Shown piece after piece: positions 8,036 to 16,890 of a stretch of DNA of 64,000 nt (positions are counted from its first letter, which is position 1; each line of letters opens with the position of its first letter). The notes under the pieces are model-generated. The model was given only the letters and a program-made list of their open reading frames with translations, was not told the DNA's origin and ran no database searches. Source of the stretch: Bradyrhizobium sp. LHD-71 (GTDB lineage: Bacteria; Pseudomonadota; Alphaproteobacteria; Rhizobiales; Xanthobacteraceae); assembly GCF_031157255.1 (NCBI RefSeq), contig NZ_JAVIFX010000016.1, positions 114,359 through 178,358 of the forward strand, in the 5' to 3' direction. Both the position numbers and the translations under genes were made by a program.

Positions 8036-9007
8036 ATGGCGCTGTTGGAAATCGACGACCTCGCAATCGCCTTCGGGACGCCGCGGGACGCCACCGCCGT
8101 CGTCGATGGCGTCACCTTTTCTATCGATGCCAAGGAAACGGTGGCATTGGTCGGAGAGAGCGGCAGCGGCAAGAGCGTCACGGCGATGGCGATCATGCGG
8201 CTCCTGCAGGAGCCCGGCCGGGTGACGCGCGGCGAGATCCGCTTCGAGGGCCGCGACCTCGCCCATCTCGACGAGCGTGCGATGGCGAAGATCCGCGGCG
8301 ATCGCATCGCCATGATCTTCCAGGAGCCGATGACATCGCTCAATCCACTGCTGTCGATCGGCGCGCATGTCGCGGAGCCGCTGCGATTGCATCGCAGATT
8401 GTCGCGGCGCGAAGCGCGAACGCGCGCCATTGCCTTGCTCGACCGCGTCGGCATTCCCTCCGCGGCGCGTCGCTTCGACGACTATCCGCATCGCATGTCC
8501 GGCGGTATGCGGCAGCGGGTGATGATCGCGGCAGCACTTGCCTGCGAACCGGCTTTGTTGATCGCCGACGAGCCCACGACCGCACTCGATGTCACCATCC
8601 AGGCGCAGATCACGGACCTGCTCTCGGATCTCCAGTCCGAGTTCGGCATGGGCATCCTGTTCATCACCCATGATCTGGGCGTGGTGGCCGAGCAGGCGCA
8701 TCGCGTCGTCGTCATGTACGCCGGCCGCCTGGTCGAGCGCGCCGAAACCACCCGGCTTTTCAGCGCGGCGGCGCATCCCTATTCGGCTGCGTTGCTGCAA
8801 TGCATGCCCGACGAGGAGGAGTCCGGCGATCGCCTCGCGGTGATCGACGGCATGGTGCCCGCGCCCACGGCATTACCATCGGGATGCCGCTTCGAGCCAC
8901 GTTGCAAATACGCAGTCGACGCCTGTCGAGCGGGCGAGCCGCCGCTGCTTTCCCTTGGACCCGATCACGCCGCGGCATGCATCCGCCCGCTGGAGGCCGC
9001 GGCATGA
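8036..9007 (+). CDS. Peptide-type ABC transporter ATP-binding protein, DppD/OppD type
   Basis: 323 residues with Walker A GESGSGKS (residues 40-47), signature motif '[16 protein letters not shown]', Walker B '[12 protein letters not shown]', and a C-terminal cysteine-containing tail ('[16 protein letters not shown]') characteristic of oligopeptide/dipeptide transporter ATPases. It is transcribed away from the substrate-binding and permease genes, so this transporter is split over two divergent operons that share the 7916-8035 region. It forms a heterodimer with the next gene, whose start overlaps its stop by 4 bp. Confidence 0.94.
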   Translation: MALLEIDDLAIAFGTPRDATAVVDGVTFSIDAKETVALVGESGSGKSVTAMAIMRLLQEPGRVTRGEIRFEGRDLAHLDERAMAKIRGDRIAMIFQEPMTSLNPLLSIGAHVAEPLRLHRRLSRREARTRAIALLDRVGIPSAARRFDDYPHRMSGGMRQRVMIAAALACEPALLIADEPTTALDVTIQAQITDLLSDLQSEFGMGILFITHDLGVVAEQAHRVVVMYAGRLVERAETTRLFSAAAHPYSAALLQCMPDEEESGDRLAVIDGMVPAPTALPSGCRFEPRCKYAVDACRAGEPPLLSLGPDHAAACIRPLEAAA

Positions 9008-9975
9008 CCAATCTTCTAACCGCGCACGGCCTGACCAAGCACTTTCCTGTTCTCGGCGGTCCGCTCGGCGTTACGCAGGTCGGCACTGTTCGCGCTGTCG
9101 AAAACATCGACCTCAGCGTCGCGCGCGGCGAGGTGCTGGGCTTGGTCGGCGAAAGCGGGTGCGGCAAGTCCACGCTCGGCCGGCTGCTGATCCGCCTGCT
9201 CGATTCGACCGCCGGCTCGGTCACCTTTGATGGCCAGGATGTCGCGACGGCAAAAGGTGCTGCCCTGCAGGCGCTGCGCCGGCGCTTCCAGATGATCTTC
9301 CAGGATCCCTACGGCTCGCTCAATCCGCGCATGCGGGTGCACGAGATCATCACCGAGCCGCTGCGGCTCGCCGGCGTCTCGCGCAAGGAGTGCCGCGAAA
9401 GCGCTGCGCAGCTCCTCTCCAAGGTCGGCCTCGCGCCCGAGCATGGTGCGCGCTACGCGCATCAATTCTCCGGCGGCCAGCGCCAGCGCATCGGCATCGC
9501 CCGCGCGCTGGCGCTCGATCCAGCGTTGATCATATGCGATGAACCTGTGTCGGCTCTCGACGTATCGGTGCAAGGCCAGGTCGTGAACCTGCTGCGCGAC
9601 CTGCAACGCGAGCGCGGCCTGAGCTACGTATTCGTCTCGCACGACCTGCGTATCGTGCGCCACATCGCCGATCGCGTCGCCGTCATGTACCTTGGCCGCA
9701 TCGTCGAGATCGGCGACAAGGAGACCATCTACCGCAAGCCTTTGCACCCCTATACCGACGCTCTGCTCGCCGCTGTACCGTTGCCGCGTCCTGGCCAGAA
9801 GCGGCAGCGCGCCACCGCGCGGGGCGAGATTCCCAGCGCCATGAATCCGCCGTCAGGCTGTCCTTTCCATCCGCGCTGCCCGTTCGCGACCAGTCGCTGC
9901 AGTGCCGAGGTTCCGGAGTTGCGGGAGGTCGCAGGCCGGCAGGTCGCCTGTCACCTTGCGGAGACGCGGGTCTAG
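9004..9975 (+). CDS. Peptide-type ABC transporter ATP-binding protein, DppF/OppF type
   Basis: 323 residues from ATG 9004, which overlaps the preceding TGA by 4 bp; upstream in-frame codons belong to the previous gene's region. Walker A GESGCGKST at residues 49-57, 'FQDPYGSLNPRM' Q-loop region, signature 'FSGGQRQRIGIARALA', Walker B 'LIICDEPVSALD', and the C-terminal 'SGCPFHPRCPFATSRC' tail are all intact. It is the second nucleotide-binding subunit of the peptide/solute importer encoded on both sides of 7916-8035. Confidence 0.94.
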   Translation: MTNLLTAHGLTKHFPVLGGPLGVTQVGTVRAVENIDLSVARGEVLGLVGESGCGKSTLGRLLIRLLDSTAGSVTFDGQDVATAKGAALQALRRRFQMIFQDPYGSLNPRMRVHEIITEPLRLAGVSRKECRESAAQLLSKVGLAPEHGARYAHQFSGGQRQRIGIARALALDPALIICDEPVSALDVSVQGQVVNLLRDLQRERGLSYVFVSHDLRIVRHIADRVAVMYLGRIVEIGDKETIYRKPLHPYTDALLAAVPLPRPGQKRQRATARGEIPSAMNPPSGCPFHPRCPFATSRCSAEVPELREVAGRQVACHLAETRV

Positions 9976-10048
9976 CCGCAGATCGTACAAGCCGCGGACG
10001 AAACCGGTCCGGGCTATGGTTGATGTGATGATCTGTCGTTGGCGAGCT

Positions 10049-10372
10049 ATGACAGAGAGGGATGCGCTGCAATATGCGCTCCCCAACGCCCGCGTGCTCT
10101 ACGTCTCGGCGATCGGCGCGACCACAACCTCGCCTATGCGCGGATTCGTCGAGGCGATCGAGGCGGGCGGGGGCGCCGCGCTGGCGGTGTTGGCGCGCGA
10201 CCTCACAGCGCTTCGCCTCTATGCAGCGTGCTCGCTGTCTTATGAAGGCGTAGCATACGAACTGGTCGAGCACCGGCTGACGGGCGAGTAGATCCGCCTC
10301 TACGACGAATATGCGGGCGTGTTCTCGGTCATTCACAACAACCTCGATGCGCGCGGCGAATTTCGCCGCACG
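10049..10372 (+). pseudogene. Remnant of a strawberry-notch-like helicase (C-terminal region)
   Basis: The frame from 10049 reads 'ALQYALPNARVLYVSAIGAT', then after an apparent internal deletion 'GFVEAIEAGGGAALAVLARD', 'SLSYEGVAYELVEHRLTGE', a TAG stop at 10289-10291, and 'IRLYDEYAGVFSVIHNNLDA'. These blocks resemble the large SNO-type (strawberry notch homologue) helicase/methylase proteins carried on rhizobial plasmids and islands, where Gln usually stands at the stop position. Helicase motif blocks normally between the first two segments are missing. With a deletion, a nonsense codon and no N-terminal two-thirds, this is a dead fragment, probably left by a lost mobile element. Confidence 0.6.
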
Positions 10373-10719
10373 ACTGGCACGCTGAACGCGCTCAAGCGCC
10401 TTCGTATTCCGCTGCAGAGGCACCCCGAGGAATGCCCCATCCAGGGGATGGTGGTCTCCGGCCGGTTGCGCCCTATCCGTGCTACTGAGCGGCGTGTGAC
10501 ACCAGGAACGGGGACGCCGTGGGGCGCTTCCCTCGCGGCGTTTCGCGGCCCGGCGGTCAGACGCGCGTCATCAATTGAACGCGGATACCTGCAGTCATCA
10601 CGGGTTTGCAGGAGTTCCTATAAAGAGCTTAGTCAGGTGAGCGTAAGGTATCGCCGAATAAGCTCCACATTCAAAGACAAACGTGCAGCGGCGCGCGGGC
10701 GAAACACAGGGAGGCAACC
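10373..10719. other. No gene recognised
   Basis: About 350 bp between the helicase remnant and the metalloprotease gene. I see no recognisable coding sequence; the last bases carry the GGGAGG ribosome-binding site of the next gene. Confidence 0.5.
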
Positions 10720-11655
10720 TTGCCAAGCTATGTTCTGGAAGAAGCCCACTGGGCACCCGGCAGCACGGTGACGTGGTATTACGCGGGCACATCCGCTGCG
10801 GTCTTTGAACAACAGATCTCGGCAGGCTACGCCGCCCCGGATCTCTTCCCCGAGGAGATCCGCGCTGCGTTCAGCCGCTGGGATGATTTCGGCGAGATCA
10901 CGTTCCAGGAAGTCTCGTCCGAAGCCGCAGCCAATATCGTCATTGGTTGGGCCGAAATCGACGGTCCCTACAACGTGCTGGGGCAAGCGGGCTATTACTA
11001 CGATCCGGCAACCGGCCTCTTCGCATCGCCAGTGCAAATCAACTTCGATTCGTCGGAGCTCTATAACCCGTCGTCGGGAAGCGAGGCGCTTTCGTTCGGT
11101 GCAACGTTCTATGCGGTTGCGCTGCATGAAATCGGACACGCGATTGGAATAGGCCACTACAGTGACGAGCCGGCGATCATGAATCCGTACATTTCATCAC
11201 TGAATGATCTCACGGCCTCCGACATCGCCGCGGTGCAGGCGCTGTATGGTGCCGCCGATGCTGCCCCTGTCGCCGGCTTGGACTCCAATTGGCAATTAGC
11301 CGCGGTTAGCCATTTCAACGGCGGCGTCACAACCGATCGCGCGGCCGCGCTCAATCCTTCGCTATTTCCGGAGTGGACCAGCACCGGCGACCTCTACGGT
11401 TCCGACACCTTCATGTGGCGGGATGGCAGCTCAGGCGACGTGCCGATCTCGAACACGCGGCAGGATGCCGTCGTGACGTCGGTCTCAGATCCAGTTTTGA
11501 GCGAGCAGGAGACTGCAAGTCGCCTTGCCGACGGAACGCTAGTGCAAGACTTTGACACGTTCGGTGCCCCGCCGGCCGCAGCCTCTCTTGAGGGCCCACT
11601 GGACCAGATGCTTCAACAGCAAGCGCTGCACCTGACAGTTGACCTCCTTGCTTAA
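10720..11655 (+). CDS. Matrixin-like zinc metalloprotease (M10/M12 metzincin)
   Basis: 311 residues from a TTG start at 10720, placed by a GGGAGG site 5-6 bases upstream. The zinc-binding motif is complete: H136-E-I-G-H140-A-I-G-I-G-H146, followed by a Met-turn at Met154 ('AIMNPY'), which defines a metzincin. The preceding sequence ('VTWYYAG', 'AFSRWDDFGEITFQEVS', 'NIVIGWAEID') follows the matrixin catalytic-domain pattern. No signal peptide is visible, and there are no RTX repeats. About 125 residues after the catalytic domain are unassigned and could hold a C-terminal secretion signal. It is flanked by decayed DNA on one side and overlaps the convergent PhzF gene by 4 bp on the other. Confidence 0.85.
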   Translation: MPSYVLEEAHWAPGSTVTWYYAGTSAAVFEQQISAGYAAPDLFPEEIRAAFSRWDDFGEITFQEVSSEAAANIVIGWAEIDGPYNVLGQAGYYYDPATGLFASPVQINFDSSELYNPSSGSEALSFGATFYAVALHEIGHAIGIGHYSDEPAIMNPYISSLNDLTASDIAAVQALYGAADAAPVAGLDSNWQLAAVSHFNGGVTTDRAAALNPSLFPEWTSTGDLYGSDTFMWRDGSSGDVPISNTRQDAVVTSVSDPVLSEQETASRLADGTLVQDFDTFGAPPAAASLEGPLDQMLQQQALHLTVDLLA

Positions 11656-12500
11656 GCACCGCGGGGCATCTGGAGCTTTCCCTCGATACAGCTGATCGTT
11701 CTGCCGCCGATCCAGATGTCGCTTCCGTCACGTTCGACATGAACACGGCCGGCGCGGCCGAGCACCGTTCCCTGGGCCGCGACGTAGGCGTTCGGCGCGA
11801 GACCGGCACCAATCAGCCATTGAGCGAGACCTGCGTTCAGGCTGCCTGTGACCGGATCTTCCGCAGCGCGTGTCGGAATGAACGCACGGACCTCGAACTG
11901 GGCGTCGTCGCCGTCCGTCGCAAGCCACGGCGCGACCACGCCGGGCTTAAGGTCGGCCAGAGCGGGGTAATCCGGCTGTAACGCCAGGACTTCGGCACGG
12001 CTTTCCAGCATCACCGCCACCCAACCTGGGCCGTTGTCGACCCATTGAGAGGCCTTGATGGCGTTCGGCTTAATTCGAAGTCCGTTTGCAAGTCTCGTCA
12101 GCGTTTCGGCATCGACGTCGCCACCCCGGCGAAGCGGCGGCGCCGCGAATGCGAGGCGCTTATCATCGCGCCTGATGCGAATGAGGCCGGCGCCGCACTC
12201 CTGAACGATTTGGGCTTGTTTCGGCGTCCGCCCACTGTTGAGCCATACTTGGCAGCTTCCGAGCGTTGGATGACCTGCAAATGGCAGTTCGCGTTCGGGC
12301 GTGAAGATCCGCGCGCGATAGTCGGCTGCGGGATCTGTAGGCTTGAGGAGAAAGGTTGTTTCGCTGAGGTTCGTCCAGTTGGCGAGAGATGCCATGGTCT
12401 CGTCAGAGAGGCCATCGGCATCGACCACGACGGCCAGCGGATTTCCTTTGAGGGGGACGTGCGTGAACACGTCAACCTGTTGAAACGAAAGCTCGCTCAT
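11652..12500 (-). CDS. PhzF family isomerase/epimerase-like protein
   Basis: 282 residues opening 'FQQVDVFTHVPLKGNPLAVV' and containing 'WTNLSETTFLLKPTDP', with the conserved active-site Glu in NLSETTF, and 'RIFTPERELPFAGHPTLGS'. These are the signature blocks of the PhzF/diaminopimelate-epimerase-fold family. A second 'EVRAFIPTRAAEDPVTGSLNAGLAQWL' block (about residues 205-230) closes the two-lobed fold. Most members outside phenazine clusters have unknown substrates. It is 14 bp downstream of an aminotransferase gene and surely co-transcribed, suggesting a role in amino-acid or amino-acid-derived compound metabolism under the divergent MocR regulator. Confidence 0.9.
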   Translation of the reverse strand: MSELSFQQVDVFTHVPLKGNPLAVVVDADGLSDETMASLANWTNLSETTFLLKPTDPAADYRARIFTPERELPFAGHPTLGSCQVWLNSGRTPKQAQIVQECGAGLIRIRRDDKRLAFAAPPLRRGGDVDAETLTRLANGLRIKPNAIKASQWVDNGPGWVAVMLESRAEVLALQPDYPALADLKPGVVAPWLATDGDDAQFEVRAFIPTRAAEDPVTGSLNAGLAQWLIGAGLAPNAYVAAQGTVLGRAGRVHVERDGSDIWIGGRTISCIEGKLQMPRGA

Positions 12501-12514
12501 TTGATCCTATCCTC

Positions 12515-13648
12515 CTAAGCTGCGCTGCGTCTGGCCTGTTGCAGGGCCGCCGTGAGCGCATCGAGGGCTGCTTCCAGTTCCCACACAGGAAGCAGGCCAA
12601 AGCCAAGGCGAAACACCCGCGGCTCTTCGCCGAACCAGGTGCCATTGCCGACGCGCGCGTCAAGCCGGCCGAGCGCGGCGTAGAACCGAGCGACGGCGGC
12701 CTCGTCGAACACGTCCGGCCGAAGCCGGACACAACACAGCGCGCCCGCATCGGGCCGCACCCACGCGACCAGGCCCGCGTTGTCTTCAACCCATGCGGCC
12801 GTGCGGGCCAGCGTGTCGCTCAAGTGCCGCCGGCGGGCGTCGATGATGTCTTCCGCTTGGGCCAGCACGCGGAGCGCAAACATTTCGTCGACCGTCGAGT
12901 TGGCGATCACCGTGCTGAACTTGCCGAGCATGATCTGCTCGCGCAGCGCGGCATTTCGGGTAATTGCCCAGCCGATGCGGAGGCCCGGAGCACCGTGGCA
13001 CTTCGACAACGAGCCGGTGACAATGACCTGCGGACCGAGGAGCGCGGCGCTGGATGCGGCCCTGTCTTCGTCATAAACGGCATGGCGATAGGTCTCGTCG
13101 ATCAGCAGGAAAGCGTCCGGGCAGCGTGCCGCCATCGCCGACAAGACTCCTGTCAAGACCGCGTGCGGCAGCCCGACACCGGATGGGTTCTGCGGCGAGG
13201 CCAGTGAAACCAGTCGCGTCGCGGGCGAGAGCAGGGCGGCCAGCCTGCGCCAATCCAGCCGGTAATCCTCTTCGAACCGAAGCGGCAACGGCCGGACTGT
13301 CGCGCCCACGCTCGTCAGCGCGTCGCGTGCGAGCGGAAAAACCGGCGTCGTGATGATCGCCTCTTCTCCGCGGCCGCACAGAACGTAAGCCGAAAGGAAC
13401 AGCGCGTGCATCCCGCCGACGGTGATCACGACATCGTCGGCGGCGACGCCATGCTGAGCAGCGATCGCCGCTCGGAGCTTTGGATCCCCAGCGGCTGTTG
13501 CGTAGCCGAGGCGCAACGCGCCAAGTTCATCGTCGTCCGGATGGATGAGTTCGGCGAGGCGAAGGTCGGGGCCCACACTCTCGGCAAGGTCGTGCCGCGG
13601 CGCAGCGCCGATGAGGGAAATGATGTCGTTTCGGACAAACCGTGTCAT
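12515..13648 (-). CDS. PLP-dependent aminotransferase, fold type I (class I/II)
   Basis: 377 residues from ATG 13648 (AGGAAG site upstream; a start at 13720 would swallow the operator repeats). The pyridoxal-phosphate lysine lies in 'VTGSLSKCHGAPGLRIGWAI', the Asn of the cofactor site in 'LASPQNPSGVGLP', and Asp/Tyr in 'FLLIDETYRHAVYDEDR', all in family order. The specific amino donor is not evident. It forms an operon with the downstream PhzF gene and is divergent from a MocR regulator whose own aminotransferase domain is related in fold. Confidence 0.9.
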   Translation of the reverse strand: MTRFVRNDIISLIGAAPRHDLAESVGPDLRLAELIHPDDDELGALRLGYATAAGDPKLRAAIAAQHGVAADDVVITVGGMHALFLSAYVLCGRGEEAIITTPVFPLARDALTSVGATVRPLPLRFEEDYRLDWRRLAALLSPATRLVSLASPQNPSGVGLPHAVLTGVLSAMAARCPDAFLLIDETYRHAVYDEDRAASSAALLGPQVIVTGSLSKCHGAPGLRIGWAITRNAALREQIMLGKFSTVIANSTVDEMFALRVLAQAEDIIDARRRHLSDTLARTAAWVEDNAGLVAWVRPDAGALCCVRLRPDVFDEAAVARFYAALGRLDARVGNGTWFGEEPRVFRLGFGLLPVWELEAALDALTAALQQARRSAA

Positions 13649-13691
13649 CGGCGTCTTCCTTCTCGCTGAACGCCGATCTAGCAGGTTGTCC

Positions 13692-13738
13692 GCGACCATA
13701 ACAGTTACAGTCAATGACAATTGCGACCAGAACAGTTA
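13692..13738. promoter_or_regulatory. Direct-repeat operator for the MocR regulator
   Basis: Two copies of a 16-base sequence, GCGACCATAACAGTTA (13692-13707) and GCGACCAGAACAGTTA (13723-13738), differ at one base and are 31 bp apart from start to start, about three helical turns. They fill the gap between the divergent aminotransferase and MocR genes. Known MocR-family proteins such as GabR, PdxR and TauR bind direct repeats rather than palindromes in exactly this position, so this is a strong operator candidate. Confidence 0.75.
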
Positions 13739-13748
13739 GAATGGCGCA

Positions 13749-15182
13749 ATGGACCAGGAAAATTTTCGTTACGAAGAGTTGGCGCGTTTCATTGCAGCGC
13801 TGGTCGACCGCGGCACCCTGGTGCCAGGAACGCGGGCGCCGTCGCTGCGATCGATCAGCCGCGACCGCAAGGTCAGCATGGCGACGGCACTGCAGGCCTA
13901 TCGTCTCCTCGAGGATCGGGGCGTGCTGCAAGCGCGACCGCAGTCCGGATTCTATGTTGCGTCTCGGCCACCCGCACGAAAGCCGCCGACGACGTCGCGT
14001 CCGCCGGCGCGCGCTACCGCGGTCAGTGTGCCAGCCGTCGTCGTGAAGCTGCTGGAGCATGCATCGGATCCAAACCTTGTGCCGCTCGGCTGCGCGATCC
14101 CTGACACCAACCTTCTCGACGCCGGGCGACTTGACCGGCTGCTTGCGCGAACGGCGCGGGAGCGGGGCGGTGTCTACAATATCTACACAGGGCCGCAGGG
14201 CGATCTGCGGCTTCGGAGAGAAATCGCGCGTCGGGCGACGCGCTGGGGCCAGGCGCTTTCGCCGGACGATCTTGTAATCACCGTCGGATGCACCGAGGCG
14301 CTGGTTCTGGCTCTTCGCGCCGTAACGCGTCCCGGCGATACGGTCGCGATCGAATCGCCGACCTATTTCGGCCTGCTGCATGCGTTGAAGGCACTCGATC
14401 TCAAGGCGCTCGAACTGCCGACGGATGCGAGCGAGGGAATCGATCTGGATCCGTTGCAGGCTGCGCTCTCCCAAAATCGGATCGCAGCATGCCTGTTCGC
14501 ATCGAGTTTCAATAACCCGCTTGGCTGCACCATGCCGGATACGAAGAAGCTTGCCGTCCTCGATCTGTTGGCGCGGCATCATGTGCCGCTGATCGAAGAC
14601 GATATCTATGGAGACATCTATTTCGGCGACGAAAGGCCGCGTCCGTTCATGGCGCTCGACCGCCATGGCGTCACGATGTACTGTAGTTCGTTCTCCAAGA
14701 CGGTGGCGCCGGGTTATCGCATTGGCTGGATCGCTGCCGGCAGGCATCTGCCTCGCGTGCTCGATGCCAAGGCCGCTTTGACGCTCTGCGGCTCGGTGCT
14801 GCCGCAGGCCGCATTCGGTGAATTCCTTGCCTCCGGCGGCTACGACAGTCACCTCCGACGCGTCCGTCGCGTGTTCGCCGCAAATATCGAACGGATGACG
14901 CGCGCGATCGACCGGAGCTTTCCGGCCGGAACGCGGGTCAGCTGTCCGGCCGGCGGTTTCGTGTTGTGGCTGGAATTGCCGCAGCCTGTGAATACCGGAG
15001 TGCTATTTCAAGCTGCGCTCGATCACGGCATCTGTTTCGCGCCGGGTGAAGTGTTTTCCGCGAGCGGCCGCTATGCCAATTGCCTGAGGATCAGTTGCGG
15101 ACATTCATGGGACCCGTGGATCGAGCGCGGGGTCACGCGCCTTGGTGCACTCGCGGCAGAAGCGTTGATGAGCAATCGTTAA
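13749..15182 (+). CDS. MocR-family regulator (GntR winged helix fused to aminotransferase domain)
   Basis: 477 residues. Residues about 1-75 are a GntR winged helix ('GTRAPSLRSISRDRKVSMAT' recognition part, 'GVLQARPQSGFYV' wing). A proline-rich linker follows, and then a full fold-type-I aminotransferase domain with 'FNNPLGCTMP', 'LIEDDIYGDIYF' and the PLP-lysine block 'YCSSFSKTVAPGYRIGWIAA'. Such proteins use PLP or an aminated ligand as signal. It is divergent from the aminotransferase/phzF operon with the direct-repeat operator between them, and so probably activates or represses that operon. Its stop overlaps the convergent FAD-monooxygenase gene by 4 bp. Confidence 0.94.
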   Translation: MDQENFRYEELARFIAALVDRGTLVPGTRAPSLRSISRDRKVSMATALQAYRLLEDRGVLQARPQSGFYVASRPPARKPPTTSRPPARATAVSVPAVVVKLLEHASDPNLVPLGCAIPDTNLLDAGRLDRLLARTARERGGVYNIYTGPQGDLRLRREIARRATRWGQALSPDDLVITVGCTEALVLALRAVTRPGDTVAIESPTYFGLLHALKALDLKALELPTDASEGIDLDPLQAALSQNRIAACLFASSFNNPLGCTMPDTKKLAVLDLLARHHVPLIEDDIYGDIYFGDERPRPFMALDRHGVTMYCSSFSKTVAPGYRIGWIAAGRHLPRVLDAKAALTLCGSVLPQAAFGEFLASGGYDSHLRRVRRVFAANIERMTRAIDRSFPAGTRVSCPAGGFVLWLELPQPVNTGVLFQAALDHGICFAPGEVFSASGRYANCLRISCGHSWDPWIERGVTRLGALAAEALMSNR

Positions 15183-16834
15183 TCCGCGCCGACGATCTTG
15201 CGCAGGATTGCATGCGCGTCAGCGGGCGCTTCATTCGCGCACCACGCAACGAAATGATCCGGCCTTACGAGAACGAATTTCGCTTCATAGGCCATTCGCT
15301 TGGCAGCGAACGTGTCGCGGATGATCTTGAGCGGGATATTCATCGCTTTGGCGGCTTGCGCGAATGCGGCGACGTTCGTATCGGCAGCATCGAGCGCAAT
15401 CAGGTTGAATCCTGATCCGAGCTCCTCGAAGACATTGCAATTCGACGACAGCATTTGCGGCGCGAGATGGTGACCTGGTTGCGCCCTGAAGGTATGTGCG
15501 CCCTTCGCATTGGTTTCCGCGCCTGGCGGGCCGAAGACAATGGGCGAGCCCCGATAATTGGGCTCGAACGCATCGACTTCCATGCGCGCGCCGGACGTCC
15601 GCTCTTTCCAGCCAGCTTCGAAGGCGGACAGATCACGCTTCGGATCGTAGGTCGCGACGAACACGCGGTCCGTCTCGATTGACCTCTCGATGAAATCGCG
15701 TGCGGTAGATTTGAACACCGGCCTGCGTTCGGCGTCATAGGAATCAAGCAATCGCTCACCACTCCAGCCGTGCAGGGTCGCGGCGAGCTTCCAGCCGAGG
15801 TTGCGCGCATCCTCGAAGCCCGTGTTGATGCCGTAGCCACCGTAGGGTGGGTGGCTGTGCGCAGCGTCGCCGGCGATGAACACACGATCTGCGCGATAAG
15901 ATTCGGCAGCTGCGATCCGCAGGTCCCAGAAACCGATATGGTCGAAGGCAACGTCGAATTGCGCTCCGGCCGCGTCATACAGAAGGCCCTTGAAGTCGAA
16001 ATTGTCCTTTGTCGTGCCGGGCGGCACTGGCGCATGGAAGAACCACGTGGTGCCGAGGTCGACACGCCCGAAAAACCGCCAGTAGCCTTTCAGGTCAGGG
16101 TGCAGCACGTTGTAGAACGACTTGCCGGGAAACCGCTTCAGGAGCTCGTGCAGCGCCTGGGATTTGAAGACCAGCAGCACCATCAACCGGTCGTGATCTG
16201 ACAAGGTCTGCTGAATTCCGACCTGTTCGCGCACGAGGGAGTGGCTGCCGTCACAGCCGACGGCAAACTCGCCTCTAACCGTCATCCGTCGCGAGCCGGT
16301 TCGCTCGCGGATGTCAATCGTTACCCCTCTGTCGTTTTGCGCGATGCGATCGGCGTCCCAGCCGAACATCAGCGTGAGCGAGGGCAGAGTCCGGGCGCGA
16401 GCGCGCAAGACGCCTTCGGTTGCATACTGCGGAAGCCGCTCATTATCCGTGAAGTAAAAGGGGCGAACCAGCTCCCGCTGCATCCAGTCGTGAGCGTGGC
16501 CGCTGAGCAGGGTACCGTACGCGGTCATGCCGCCGATGCCGTAGTCCTTTGCGATCGTCCGTGCCGCACGCAGCTGTTGTTCCGCACCCCAGAAATGGAA
16601 ATGCTCCATGGTCCGCTGGGTCAGGTTCTGCCCCTTGGGGATCCGCTGCGGTGCGACGTAACGCTCAACAACGATGGTCGGAACGCCGCGCTGCCCAAGC
16701 TCGATGGCAAGGCCCATTCCCACTGGTCCGCCACCAACGATGATGGTGTGCGCGTCTTTGTCTTGCGCGTTCAACGTCGCTTGCTCCCGCAATGCACCAG
16801 ACGGCCCTTCTGGCCCTGTTCCAGCCGCCATCAT
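15179..16834 (-). CDS. FAD-dependent aromatic-type monooxygenase (PheA/TfdB family)
   Basis: 551 residues with all three flavoprotein hydroxylase motifs: the Rossmann GXGXXG-type 'IIVGGGPVGMGLAIELGQRG' (about residues 31-50), the DG motif in 'FAVGCDGSHSLVREQVG', and the GD motif in 'VFIAGDAAHSHPPYGGYGIN'. The length is in the range of phenol hydroxylase-like single-component monooxygenases, which use NAD(P)H and oxygen to hydroxylate rings. The start is uncertain: ATG codons at 16834 and 16831 lack a clear ribosome-binding site and the recognisable domain begins about 28 residues in. It is divergent from a Bug-type receptor gene 56 bp away, which may supply the substrate. Confidence 0.88.
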   Translation of the reverse strand: MMAAGTGPEGPSGALREQATLNAQDKDAHTIIVGGGPVGMGLAIELGQRGVPTIVVERYVAPQRIPKGQNLTQRTMEHFHFWGAEQQLRAARTIAKDYGIGGMTAYGTLLSGHAHDWMQRELVRPFYFTDNERLPQYATEGVLRARARTLPSLTLMFGWDADRIAQNDRGVTIDIRERTGSRRMTVRGEFAVGCDGSHSLVREQVGIQQTLSDHDRLMVLLVFKSQALHELLKRFPGKSFYNVLHPDLKGYWRFFGRVDLGTTWFFHAPVPPGTTKDNFDFKGLLYDAAGAQFDVAFDHIGFWDLRIAAAESYRADRVFIAGDAAHSHPPYGGYGINTGFEDARNLGWKLAATLHGWSGERLLDSYDAERRPVFKSTARDFIERSIETDRVFVATYDPKRDLSAFEAGWKERTSGARMEVDAFEPNYRGSPIVFGPPGAETNAKGAHTFRAQPGHHLAPQMLSSNCNVFEELGSGFNLIALDAADTNVAAFAQAAKAMNIPLKIIRDTFAAKRMAYEAKFVLVRPDHFVAWCANEAPADAHAILRKIVGAD

Positions 16835-16890
16835 CGGCTAGTATTGCTCGCGCGGCGCTCGATGCAAGTCCGCTAGCCAGGGAGGAGACG

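Noticed and set aside
13527..14852. A 441-codon minus-strand frame opposite the MocR gene
   Set aside because: Opposite strand of a confident gene, arginine-rich, with no domain or ribosome-binding site; a shadow frame.
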